From assembly GCA_900472485.1 (NCBI GenBank), contig UCII01000008.1, positions 62,001-126,000 on the forward strand: DNA of 64,000 nt, given 5' to 3'. The notes beneath the pieces were generated by a model. The model had not been told where the DNA came from. It made no database searches and saw only the letters and a program-made list of their open reading frames with translations. Positions within the stretch are counted from its first letter, which is position 1; each line of letters starts with the position of its first letter. This stretch comes from Hyphomicrobiales bacterium. GTDB taxonomy: Bacteria; Pseudomonadota; Alphaproteobacteria; Rhizobiales; Rhizobiaceae. Below are positions 28,629 through 35,790 of this stretch, piece by piece. The position numbers and the translations under genes were made by a program.

Positions 28629-28922
28629 TCAAAGTTCCTTCTGCATGGCTTCGAGGAATTTGCCGATAGTCTCCTCGTTGCGCTTGTAAAAAATCCACTG
28701 GCCAAGGCGTCGCGTCGTCACCAGACCGGCGCGATGCAACGTGCCGAGATGCGCCGAGACGGTCGATTGCGACAGGCCACAGCGCTCGAACTGACTAGCG
28801 CAGACGCCAAGCTCCAGCGGGTGTTCCTGGGTCGGGAAATGAGCGTACGGGTCTTTGAGGTGGTTGAGGATTTCGAGCCGGGCCGGATGGGCCAGAGCCT
28901 TCAGTATCTCGTTCTTGTCCAT
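28629..28922 (-). CDS. ArsR-family repressor with a cysteine pair
   Basis: This 97-residue winged helix-turn-helix protein has the ArsR recognition region CGLSQSTVSAHLGTLHRAGLV and wing TRRLGQWIFYKRNE. Two cysteines, Cys41 and Cys48, sit at the start of the recognition region. The classical metal motif ELCVCDL is absent, so a thiol-based or electrophile-sensing role fits better than arsenic, which is inference from the adjacent OYE gene. Start chosen at 28922; the longer frame begins upstream with unrelated residues. Confidence 0.9.
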   Translation of the reverse strand: MDKNEILKALAHPARLEILNHLKDPYAHFPTQEHPLELGVCASQFERCGLSQSTVSAHLGTLHRAGLVTTRRLGQWIFYKRNEETIGKFLEAMQKEL

Positions 28923-29044
28923 GACGTTCACCGCATGAATATCGAATAATTGCGATTCATGTATCGATAGTTTTCGATATATCAAGAGCGACGCTGAATA
29001 TTATTTTCAGCAAGGCTGCCGACGTGCGTGCTTAGAAATTGGGC

Positions 29045-29161
29045 AAAAAAAGAGGGCCACCGGTATGAACCAGGGCCCTTATAGGTGTGAAGGTCAAAAC
29101 CTCCAGAGGGGAACAGCCAATGCGGTGGAACTGGGAGGAAAAGCCACCGTGTGCATCAGCT
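29045..29161 (-). ncRNA. AbcR-like sRNA (alpha-r15 family), downstream copy
   Basis: The predicted 117-nt minus-strand transcript begins AGCTGATGCACACGG. Its first hairpin has arms CGGTGG/CCACCG with the pyrimidine-rich loop carrying CTCCCAG, an anti-Shine-Dalgarno sequence. A second small stem (CCTC/GAGG) follows, then a terminator with arms GGGCC/GGCCC and seven T residues. A -35-like TTGCGC (29191-29196) and -10-like CATAAC (29168-29173) lie 17 bases apart upstream. Two near-identical copies in tandem next to lsrB match the position of AbcR1/AbcR2 in Sinorhizobium and Agrobacterium, which silence ABC-transporter mRNAs with Hfq. I cannot tell which copy is AbcR1. Confidence 0.85.
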
Positions 29162-29167
29162 GAGTGC

Positions 29168-29196
29168 GTTATGATGCTAATTTGTGCAGTGCGCAA
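29168..29196 (-). promoter_or_regulatory. Predicted promoter of downstream AbcR-like sRNA
   Basis: TTGCGC and CATAAC are separated by 17 bases, and the predicted start is A 29161. The equal geometry in both copies, despite different sequence, supports both promoters. Confidence 0.55.
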
Positions 29197-29248
29197 TGCT
29201 TTTTTGTGCATGGCAGTTATGCGTTTGCCACGTCAGCGGCAAAAAGGC

Positions 29249-29364
29249 AAAAAAAAGGGCCTCCGGAGTGATCCAGGGCCCTATAGGTATGAAGGTCAAA
29301 AACCTCCAGAGGGGAACAGCCAATGCGGTGGAACTGGGAGGAAAAGCCACCGTGTGCATCAGCT
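29249..29364 (-). ncRNA. AbcR-like sRNA (alpha-r15 family), upstream copy
   Basis: This second copy is predicted at 116 nt with the same start, the same anti-Shine-Dalgarno loop, and a terminator with arms GGGCC/GGCCC and eight T residues. Its promoter has TTGAAG (29394-29399) and CATATC (29371-29376), again 17 bases apart. The region from the 5' end to the second stem is almost identical to the other copy; the promoters and terminator loops differ. That pattern suggests two independently regulated sRNAs with shared targets. Confidence 0.85.
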
Positions 29365-29370
29365 ATGTGC

Positions 29371-29399
29371 GATATGGTAGTTAAATGTGCAGGCTTCAA
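29371..29399 (-). promoter_or_regulatory. Predicted promoter of upstream AbcR-like sRNA
   Basis: TTGAAG and CATATC are separated by 17 bases. The expected start falls at A 29364, seven bases past the -10 element, exactly where the conserved sRNA sequence begins. Confidence 0.6.
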
Positions 29400-29486
29400 C
29401 TCTCATTTGTGCATATCAGCTATGCGTCATATGCGCGGCTGATGTTTCGACCCTAAAAAGAGTTGGTTATCAGTGACTTACCTTCG

Positions 29487-30383
29487 TCAGAAATTCCAGT
29501 TCCGCGCTTTCGCGACGATAAAATCACGAAAAACCTTAAGCTTAGCCGCGTTCTTCATTTCGTCTGGATAGCAGAAATAAGTGTCGAAGGACGGCACGTC
29601 CGCATTGATCGCAAGTTGAATGAGTCCCGGGTCGCGGCCGACTATATAGTCAGGCAGTACCGCGATGCCGATGCCAAGCAGGCAGGCACGCTTGATCGAC
29701 GTCTGGCTGTTGATCTGCAGATGCGGAATGCGCTTGTTGTCGGATGAGCGACCGGCAATCTCCAGCCAGTTGACATCAAGTAGATAGTTCGGTGCCGGCT
29801 CGCCGAAGCTGATGATGCGATGTTCGTCCAAATCCTCAACCGACTGCGGCTCGCCGTAGCGGTTGATATAGGAGGGGGCGGCATAGACGTGCATGTGCAC
29901 GGTGAAGAGCTTGCGCTGGATCAGATCCGATTGTTGTGGCTGGCGCAGACGGATGGCGCAATCGGCGTGACGCATGTTCACGTCCAGCTCCTCATTATCG
30001 AGGATGAGCTGGATCGACATATCGGGATAAAGCTGCAGGAATTCCTGGATCTTGTCGGTGAGCCAGCCCTGGCCGAGGCCGACGGTCGTCGTCACACGCA
30101 GCTTGCCGCTCGGCTTGTCGGTCGTCTCGGTCAATTGCATCTTGACAGTTTCGAGCTTCAGCAGAACGTCATGGGCCGTGCGATAAAGCAGTTCGCCCTG
30201 TTCCGTCAGGATGAGGCCACGCGCATGGCGATGGAAGAGTTTGATGCCGACATCCTGCTCGAGAGCGCTGACCTGGCGGCTGATGGCAGATTGGGACAAA
30301 TGCAACTTATCCGCCGCATGCGTGAACGAACCCGCTTCGGCAGCCGCGTGAAAGATACGCAGCTTGTCCCAATCCAATGGCAT
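29487..30383 (-). CDS. lsrB: LysR-family redox/symbiosis regulator LsrB
   Basis: The 298-residue LysR protein begins PLDWDKLRIFHAAAEAG and has the HTH segment AADKLHLSQSAISRQVS. In Sinorhizobium and Agrobacterium, LsrB lies beside trxB, controls LPS and oxidative-stress genes, and senses redox through cysteines. Here cysteines are at 142, 234 and 271. I chose ATG 30383 because GAGGGG precedes it and the start matches my memory of the family; an ATG at 30407 overlapping the trxB stop (TGATG) would add eight residues. The gap to trxB is 23 bases, so the two are probably cotranscribed. Confidence 0.9.
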   Translation of the reverse strand: MPLDWDKLRIFHAAAEAGSFTHAADKLHLSQSAISRQVSALEQDVGIKLFHRHARGLILTEQGELLYRTAHDVLLKLETVKMQLTETTDKPSGKLRVTTTVGLGQGWLTDKIQEFLQLYPDMSIQLILDNEELDVNMRHADCAIRLRQPQQSDLIQRKLFTVHMHVYAAPSYINRYGEPQSVEDLDEHRIISFGEPAPNYLLDVNWLEIAGRSSDNKRIPHLQINSQTSIKRACLLGIGIAVLPDYIVGRDPGLIQLAINADVPSFDTYFCYPDEMKNAAKLKVFRDFIVAKARNWNF

Positions 30384-30406
30384 GCCGTTTCCCCTCATCG
30401 GCTGCA

Positions 30407-31381
30407 TCACTCCGCAGCCACGGCGACGGGCATGTGCCCGGTCAAATAGCGTTCCGCCTCAAGTGCGGCCATGCAGCCCATTCCTGCTGCCGTGATCGCC
30501 TGCCGGAACGTATCGTCGGTCACATCACCGGCGGCATAGATGCCTTCGACGTTTGTCGCGGTCGAATCCGGTGCGGTCCAGAGATAACCGTTGTCCTTGA
30601 GCTTCAATTTGCCCTTGAAGAGCTCGGTCGCCGGCGCATGGCCGATGGCAACGAAGACGCCGTCGATCGGCATTTCCGTGATGGCGCCGGTGCGCGTATC
30701 GCGCAGGCGTGCGCCGGTGACGGACGGCGGCATCGGCGGCTTGGCCGGCGTGCCGGTGATCTCGGCAACCTCGGTATTCCAGAGTATCCTCACGTTTGCC
30801 TTGGCGAACAGACGCTCCTGCAGGATCTTTTCCGAACGGAAGGTATCGCGGCGATGCACCACGATCACCGATTTGGCGATGTTGGAAAGGTAAAGCGCTT
30901 CCTCGACGGCGCTGTTGCCGCCGCCGACTACGATGACGTCCTTGTTGCGATAGAAGAAGCCGTCGCAGGTGGCGCAGGCGGAGACACCAAAGCCCTGGAA
31001 ATGCTGCTCGCTCTCGATACCCAGCCATTTCGCCTTGGCGCCGGTGGCAATGATAAGCGTATCGGCGGTCCAGACCTGGCCGCTGTCGGTATGGGCGACG
31101 AAAGGACGCTTGTTGGTATCGACTTCGGTCACGAGGTCGTTGACGATCTCGGCGCCGACATGTTGTGCCTGCTGAAGCATCTGCTCCATCAGCCATGGGC
31201 CCTGGATAGGATCGGCAAAGCCCGGATAGTTCTCGACATCAGTCGTGATCATCAGCTGGCCGCCCTGTTCGAGACCGGCGATCAGAACGGGCTGCAGCAT
31301 CGCGCGCGCGGCATAAACCGCTGCGGTGTAACCGGCTGGGCCGGAACCGATGATGAGCACCTTCGTGTGGCGGGCAGGCAT
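30407..31381 (-). CDS. trxB: Thioredoxin-disulfide reductase
   Basis: The 324-residue flavoprotein transfers electrons from NADPH to thioredoxin. The FAD motif GSGPAGYTAAVYAARA lies near residues 12-27. The redox-active CATC is at 136-139, the NADPH motif GGGNSAVEEALYLS follows, and the C-terminal FAD segment AAGDVTDDTFRQAITAAG closes the chain. The ATG at 31381 follows AAAGGA. It heads a trxB-lsrB unit and is divergent from lrp across about 235 bases. Confidence 0.97.
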   Translation of the reverse strand: MPARHTKVLIIGSGPAGYTAAVYAARAMLQPVLIAGLEQGGQLMITTDVENYPGFADPIQGPWLMEQMLQQAQHVGAEIVNDLVTEVDTNKRPFVAHTDSGQVWTADTLIIATGAKAKWLGIESEQHFQGFGVSACATCDGFFYRNKDVIVVGGGNSAVEEALYLSNIAKSVIVVHRRDTFRSEKILQERLFAKANVRILWNTEVAEITGTPAKPPMPPSVTGARLRDTRTGAITEMPIDGVFVAIGHAPATELFKGKLKLKDNGYLWTAPDSTATNVEGIYAAGDVTDDTFRQAITAAGMGCMAALEAERYLTGHMPVAVAAE

Positions 31382-31617
31382 AGTCAGTCCTTTCAATTCG
31401 GCGATTGCGAAAGCGCGGCTTCAAGCGCGCAAAACAGGCGATTTCGCGATCCGCGCTCCATTTATGATTGCCTTATGCATTTATTCAAGGGCAGCCTTGC
31501 ATTACACACAGAGCAAATCTGCTTTGTGTAAGAATCAACTACGCGAGAGAAACTTTCTTGCGTATTTTCCCGCCTTATATAGAAGCTGGCGAGGGGGAAT
31601 TAAAGAAAGGCAAAAAA

Positions 31618-32085
31618 GTGCTTCGCGCTGAGCTCGATGCCATCGATATCAAGATTCTGCGGGAACTCCAGCGGGACGGACGCATGACCAACGTCGAACT
31701 CGCAGACAGGGTCGGCATTTCGGCGCCTCCGTGCCTGCGCCGCGTGCGCAAGCTGGAAGAGGCCGGCGTCATCGAAGGCTATCACGCCATGCTGAACAGC
31801 CCGAAACTGGGCTTCGATCTCGTGGCTTTCTGCATGGTCGGTCTCAAGCATCAGTCAGAAGCGAACCTCAAGGCTTTTGCCAGCGCAACTTCGGCGTGGC
31901 CGCTCGTTCGGCAGGCATGGATGGTGTCCGGCGACAGTGATTTCCTGCTGCACTGCGTTGCGGAAAATCTCACCCGTTTCCAGGACTTCGTCATCGAAGT
32001 TTTGACGGCGAATGAACATGTCGACACCGTGCGCACTATGCTGACCATCCGGCAAGTCAAGAAGCTCGGTCTAGTGGAGCTCTAG
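31618..32085 (+). CDS. lrp: Lrp/AsnC-family regulator
   Basis: The 155-residue protein has an N-terminal HTH (ELDAIDIKILRELQRDGRMTN, then ADRVGISAPPCLRRVRKLE) and a C-terminal RAM ligand-binding domain. I start at GTG 31618 with AAAGG upstream; the earlier ATG-led extension is cysteine/arginine-rich and unlike Lrp proteins. Lrp regulators sense leucine or other amino acids as octamers. The stop is three bases before the next gene, so the two are likely coupled. In Sinorhizobium an lrp gene lies beside the lps core cluster, as here. Confidence 0.93.
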   Translation: MLRAELDAIDIKILRELQRDGRMTNVELADRVGISAPPCLRRVRKLEEAGVIEGYHAMLNSPKLGFDLVAFCMVGLKHQSEANLKAFASATSAWPLVRQAWMVSGDSDFLLHCVAENLTRFQDFVIEVLTANEHVDTVRTMLTIRQVKKLGLVEL

Positions 32086-32088
32086 GCG

Positions 32089-32997
32089 ATGGCGGATCGC
32101 CCCTGGCATCGGTCGCTGATCAAGTCTGGTGTGCGCCTTTTCCTGGGCGGCTCGCGGGCTCATGTGCAGGACTGGTTTCCGGGGCTCAGCATCGTCCGCA
32201 GCCAGAATGTCAGCGAGGTACTTTACCGCGGCGTCAAGGTCGCGAGCCTTGCCGGCATGGATCGTCTGCGCGAACGCTGCGGCGACGCGGTCTACATCGT
32301 CGGGTCAGGCCCATCGATTCGCGATAACGATCTGAGCGACCTGGAATTCCGCAGCGCCATTCTTTTGAATGGTGCTATCCGCTTGTCAGGCGACACAATC
32401 TCCGAGCCTTTGGCAATTGCAGTCGAGGATGAGCGTTTTGTCTGGCGGCATCTTGATATGCTGCGCGAGAAGGTGGCTCCCGGTTCGCTTTGCCTGTTTT
32501 CCGTGGCGGTGCTGCGTGCGCTCTGCGAGATCGACAAAAGTTGGCTGGCGGACAAGACGATCATCCTGATCGACGATATCCGCAAGCCCTATGGCGCGCG
32601 CCGCCGTTCGGTTGATGACCTTAAGAAATTGCAATATGTGCGATTGGATGCTGAGGGTTCGGCAGGTTTTTCGCTTTCGCCTGATCGCGGAGTTTTTCTG
32701 GGCGGATCCGTTGCCGTCTCGGCCCTGCAATTCGCTCTTTACTGCGCAAAGCATCAAGTCGGCTTTTTGGGGATCGATATCTCCAACGCCGGCGAGCCCC
32801 GCTTTTATGAGACCGCCGGAGATACCGCTTTTTCCGGCATCGCGCGCGCTGAAGCCCGCATCATCGAGCATCTGGTGTTGGCGCGGCAGATCGCAGCTGA
32901 GCGCGGCGTCTCTTTCGTCAACTATTCTCCCGTTTCGGCGTTGCTCAAATATGATTTTGGTTACGACGACAGGTTTGCACTGAAGCCACAGGCTTGA
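32089..32997 (+). CDS. DUF115/GT42-like protein of the LPS-core region
   Basis: This 302-residue protein carries VYIVGSGPSI at 68-77, an N-G pair at 94-95 (ILLNGAIRL), and later FLGGSVAVSALQFALYCAK and GFLGIDISNAG. That order resembles DUF115/MptE-like and GT42 sialyltransferase-type folds, where GxGPS binds the nucleotide. I cannot assign a substrate. It begins three bases after lrp and is followed 45 bases later by a GT92-like gene. In Sinorhizobium this slot holds lpsC/D/E genes, and a role in LPS or surface-glycan synthesis is inference from that context. Confidence 0.75.
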   Translation: MADRPWHRSLIKSGVRLFLGGSRAHVQDWFPGLSIVRSQNVSEVLYRGVKVASLAGMDRLRERCGDAVYIVGSGPSIRDNDLSDLEFRSAILLNGAIRLSGDTISEPLAIAVEDERFVWRHLDMLREKVAPGSLCLFSVAVLRALCEIDKSWLADKTIILIDDIRKPYGARRRSVDDLKKLQYVRLDAEGSAGFSLSPDRGVFLGGSVAVSALQFALYCAKHQVGFLGIDISNAGEPRFYETAGDTAFSGIARAEARIIEHLVLARQIAAERGVSFVNYSPVSALLKYDFGYDDRFALKPQA

Positions 32998-33042
32998 TCT
33001 TTGCCGGAGCCGGCGAGCCTGCTGTGAATTAGGGTCGATGGA

Positions 33043-33966
33043 ATGAAGCTTATGCGCTGGCTGAAACCCAAGGCGTCCGACGCCAAAAAGCTGTCCATCG
33101 ATCCGCCCGAGCCTCGTGCAGGGCGCCATGGTATCGCCATTGCCGCCTGTGTGAAGAACGAGGCTCGTTATATCGAAGAATGGGTGCGCTTCCACCAAGC
33201 GGTCGGCATTCGTCACTTCTATATCTATGACAACGGCTCGACGGATGAGACCTGCTCGCTTCTTCGAAGCCTGCTCTCCGAGGATGCGTTGACGATTGTT
33301 CCCTGGGCCGGGCGCATGCGCGACGCGGCGACGTCGGCGGTGCTGAACGGCCAGGTCATCACCTTCGCGCATGCTATCCTGAATTTCGGCGGTGATTACC
33401 GCTGGATGGCGTTTATCGATGTCGACGAGTTCCTGCTGCCAAAGGAGGCCGCGACGGTCGAGCAGGCGTTGGAGGCCGTCGGCGATTTCCCGAATGTCTC
33501 GCTGCCCTGGCATATGTTTGCGACCAGCGGCCATGAAACGCCGCCGGACGGACCGCTGACGTTGAATTATACGATGCGCGGCGCCGATCCGATGACATCG
33601 AAGGAAAACGTCAGCAATTTCAAGTGTATCGTCGATCCATGTGAAGTAATCGAAGTCAGTGTGCATCAGTTCCGGACGCGGGCTTACGGTGATCTGACGG
33701 CCAATGACGCGGGCAAGCGGTTTACCCGGCGTGCGCGGAAGTCGCCTGAGTTCTATTCGAACCGTTTTCTGCAGCTGAACCACTATTATACGAAATCCCG
33801 GCAGGAGCTGATGGAGAAGCTGGCGCGGGGTTGGACCTATGACGCGAGTGCGACGAAATATCGGGACAAGGTCCTGTCCATCGTCAAAAGCATCGAAGAG
33901 GACATGGTGGAGGATCGTTCGATGATCGATTTCATCGAGCGCAAGCGCATCGATCTCGGTCGCTGA
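33043..33966 (+). CDS. GT92/GT2-like glycosyltransferase
   Basis: The 307 residues start with a GT-A fold: VKNEARYIEEWVRFHQAVGI near 38-57, YIYDNGSTDET near 60-70, and a DxD motif, IDVDEF, at 125-130 for metal-nucleotide binding. The later NHYYTKSRQE segment matches GT92 (formerly DUF23) proteins. The enzyme probably transfers a sugar to the LPS core or another glycan at the cytoplasmic face. It is convergent with the lpsB-like gene nine bases downstream. Confidence 0.88.
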   Translation: MKLMRWLKPKASDAKKLSIDPPEPRAGRHGIAIAACVKNEARYIEEWVRFHQAVGIRHFYIYDNGSTDETCSLLRSLLSEDALTIVPWAGRMRDAATSAVLNGQVITFAHAILNFGGDYRWMAFIDVDEFLLPKEAATVEQALEAVGDFPNVSLPWHMFATSGHETPPDGPLTLNYTMRGADPMTSKENVSNFKCIVDPCEVIEVSVHQFRTRAYGDLTANDAGKRFTRRARKSPEFYSNRFLQLNHYYTKSRQELMEKLARGWTYDASATKYRDKVLSIVKSIEEDMVEDRSMIDFIERKRIDLGR

Positions 33967-33975
33967 TTGATCCGC

Positions 33976-35055
33976 TCACTTGTTGGCGACCAGGAGCCGC
34001 TTGTAGACGTCGCCGATGGCGGTCGCTTCCTTTTCCAGGGCGAATTCGCTGCGCACATGGCGCACGGCATTTTCTCCTTGGCGAAGGGTTTCCTCCGGAT
34101 TGGCCAGATAGAAGGCGATCGCTCTGGTGAGAGCCTCGCCATCGCCCGCCGGCACTACAGCGCCGGTTTCGCCCGGCACGATCATTTCGGCATAGGCGCC
34201 TGCATCCGAGGCGACGACGGCGGTGCGGGAAGCCATGGCTTCCAGCGGCGTCAGGCCGAAACCTTCGTTGCGGGAAGGGGCGACATAGAGGGTGGCGCGG
34301 CGATACCAGGGCTTGATATCGTCGACTTCGCCCATGAAGCGGATCCGATCGGCGAGACCTGCATCCGCCACCATTTTTTCCAACTGCTCGCCAAAGCTGC
34401 GATGCTCTGATGTCACGCGGCCGCAGACGACGGCCGTCCAGTCCGGATAACGCGGCAACAGCTCGATCATCGCCCTAACGAAGAGATCCGTGCCCTTCTG
34501 ATGCCGGACACGGCCGAAGCAGCCGATCAGATAGGTGCCGGGCAGGCCGGTTGCGGCCATGCGGTCATCAGGCCTCTCCGGCGGATGGAAGCTGTTGAGA
34601 TCAACGCCGTGCTGGATGACTGTGTGCGGCACTTCAAGGAAGCTGCCGGAGCGGGTGCTGGTGGCGATCACAGCATCCATGCGGCGGATCAGCCAGCGTG
34701 TATAGCCGGTGTGGCGGCGCTGGGCGGCCGAGGTAAAGACGAGCTTGAGGGGCATGCGCAGAACGGAGCGCAGCAGCAAGCCCACCAGCATTTCGTTGTT
34801 GCGGCGGGCATGCCAAATGCGGACGCGATAGCGGCGCGGCTTCATCCAGAGACCGGGCAGGCGGAGCCAACCGAGCCTTGGGAGGTTCTCCGGCAGGCCG
34901 GGGCCGAGTGTGGCGATGTGATAGCCGAGCTCGACCTGCTTGGGGATGAGCTGCACGATCGTAGACGTAACGCCGGAAAGCCGGCGTTTGAAATTCGTTG
35001 CTATGATTTCGATCTCGCGGAGATCGGTCGCATGCGCTGTCTCACGATCGCGCAC
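33976..35055 (-). CDS. lpsB: GT4 glycosyltransferase of LPS core, LpsB/LpcC-like
   Basis: The 359-residue GT4 enzyme has a GT-B fold. Signature segments are IGCFGRVRHQKGTDLFVRA, the donor-binding APSRNEGFGLTPLEAMASRTAVV region (near 260-283) and VIQHGVDLNSFHPP earlier. In Sinorhizobium lpsB (lpcC in R. leguminosarum) lies beside greA and encodes the LPS-core mannosyltransferase; here greA is six bases upstream on the same strand. The symbol rests on family and synteny, not on alignment. Confidence 0.82.
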   Translation of the reverse strand: MRDRETAHATDLREIEIIATNFKRRLSGVTSTIVQLIPKQVELGYHIATLGPGLPENLPRLGWLRLPGLWMKPRRYRVRIWHARRNNEMLVGLLLRSVLRMPLKLVFTSAAQRRHTGYTRWLIRRMDAVIATSTRSGSFLEVPHTVIQHGVDLNSFHPPERPDDRMAATGLPGTYLIGCFGRVRHQKGTDLFVRAMIELLPRYPDWTAVVCGRVTSEHRSFGEQLEKMVADAGLADRIRFMGEVDDIKPWYRRATLYVAPSRNEGFGLTPLEAMASRTAVVASDAGAYAEMIVPGETGAVVPAGDGEALTRAIAFYLANPEETLRQGENAVRHVRSEFALEKEATAIGDVYKRLLVANK

Positions 35056-35061
35056 GGGCGA

Positions 35062-35538
35062 TCAGCCCCAGGAGACGGAGAGGATTTCGTAAGCCTTGGC
35101 GCCACCGGGTGCATTGACCTCGATGGAATCGCCGACTTCCTTGCCGATCAGGGCGCGGGCGATCGGGGAGGAGATGGAGATGCGGCCGGCCTTCACATCG
35201 GCTTCCTGGTCGCCGACGATCTGGTAGATCTTCTCTTCTTCCGTATCTTCGTCGACGAGCTTGACCTTGGCGCCGAACTTGATCTTCGAGCCGGACATCT
35301 TGGTGAGATCGATGACTTCGGCGCGTGCCGTCAGGTCTTCGAGTTCGCTGATGCGGCCTTCATTGTGGCTCTGGGCTTCCTTGGCTGCATGGTACTCGGC
35401 ATTTTCGGAGAGATCGCCATGGGCGCGCGCTTCTGCAATTGCCTCGATGATTCGCGGGCGCTCTTCCTGCTGACGCCAGCGCAGTTCTTCCTGCAGCTTG
35501 ACGAACCCGTTCTGCGTCATCGGTACCTTTTCAACCAT
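35062..35538 (-). CDS. greA: Transcription elongation factor GreA
   Basis: The 158 residues show the N-terminal coiled coil ([27 protein letters not shown], with the acidic tip residues) and the C-terminal FKBP-like domain ending [18 protein letters not shown]. GreA stimulates transcript cleavage in backtracked RNA polymerase. A T-tailed hairpin at 35581-35616 lies upstream, between carB and greA. lpsB follows with a six-base gap. Confidence 0.97.
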   Translation of the reverse strand: MVEKVPMTQNGFVKLQEELRWRQQEERPRIIEAIAEARAHGDLSENAEYHAAKEAQSHNEGRISELEDLTARAEVIDLTKMSGSKIKFGAKVKLVDEDTEEEKIYQIVGDQEADVKAGRISISSPIARALIGKEVGDSIEVNAPGGAKAYEILSVSWG

Positions 35539-35580
35539 TTTTCTTGTCCTTCACTCCCTGTGTTGCTCTGCTGCAGACAC

Positions 35581-35616
35581 AAAAGAAAACAGGTCCCGAA
35601 GGGGTACTTCGGAACC
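35581..35616 (-). terminator. Terminator-like hairpin between carB and greA
   Basis: Ten-base arms (one mismatch) with a five-base loop lie at 35592-35616, followed on the minus strand by GTTTTCTTTT. It may end carB transcripts or attenuate greA from its own leader. A second stem without a T-tract, CGTGAGC/GCTCACG, lies at 35743-35766, nearer carB. Confidence 0.7.
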
Positions 35617-35790
35617 ATCCAGAGCCGTTATTCTGTCACCTATAGCAGATTGCGACAGACGAAAGCCAGAAAATTCGAAGGTTTAAGGAAGGTCCTGTTG
35701 AAGCTCCCTGACCATTCGATCGGCCGGCGAGGTCGCAACGAACGTGAGCCGGCTATCCTGCTCACGCTCTTCACGGTCGAATTAGCTGCT

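Noticed and set aside
29045-29364. The tandem repeat as a CRISPR array or insertion-sequence remnant
   Set aside because: Only two units of about 117 nt, each with promoter and terminator; no terminal inverted repeats or cas genes.
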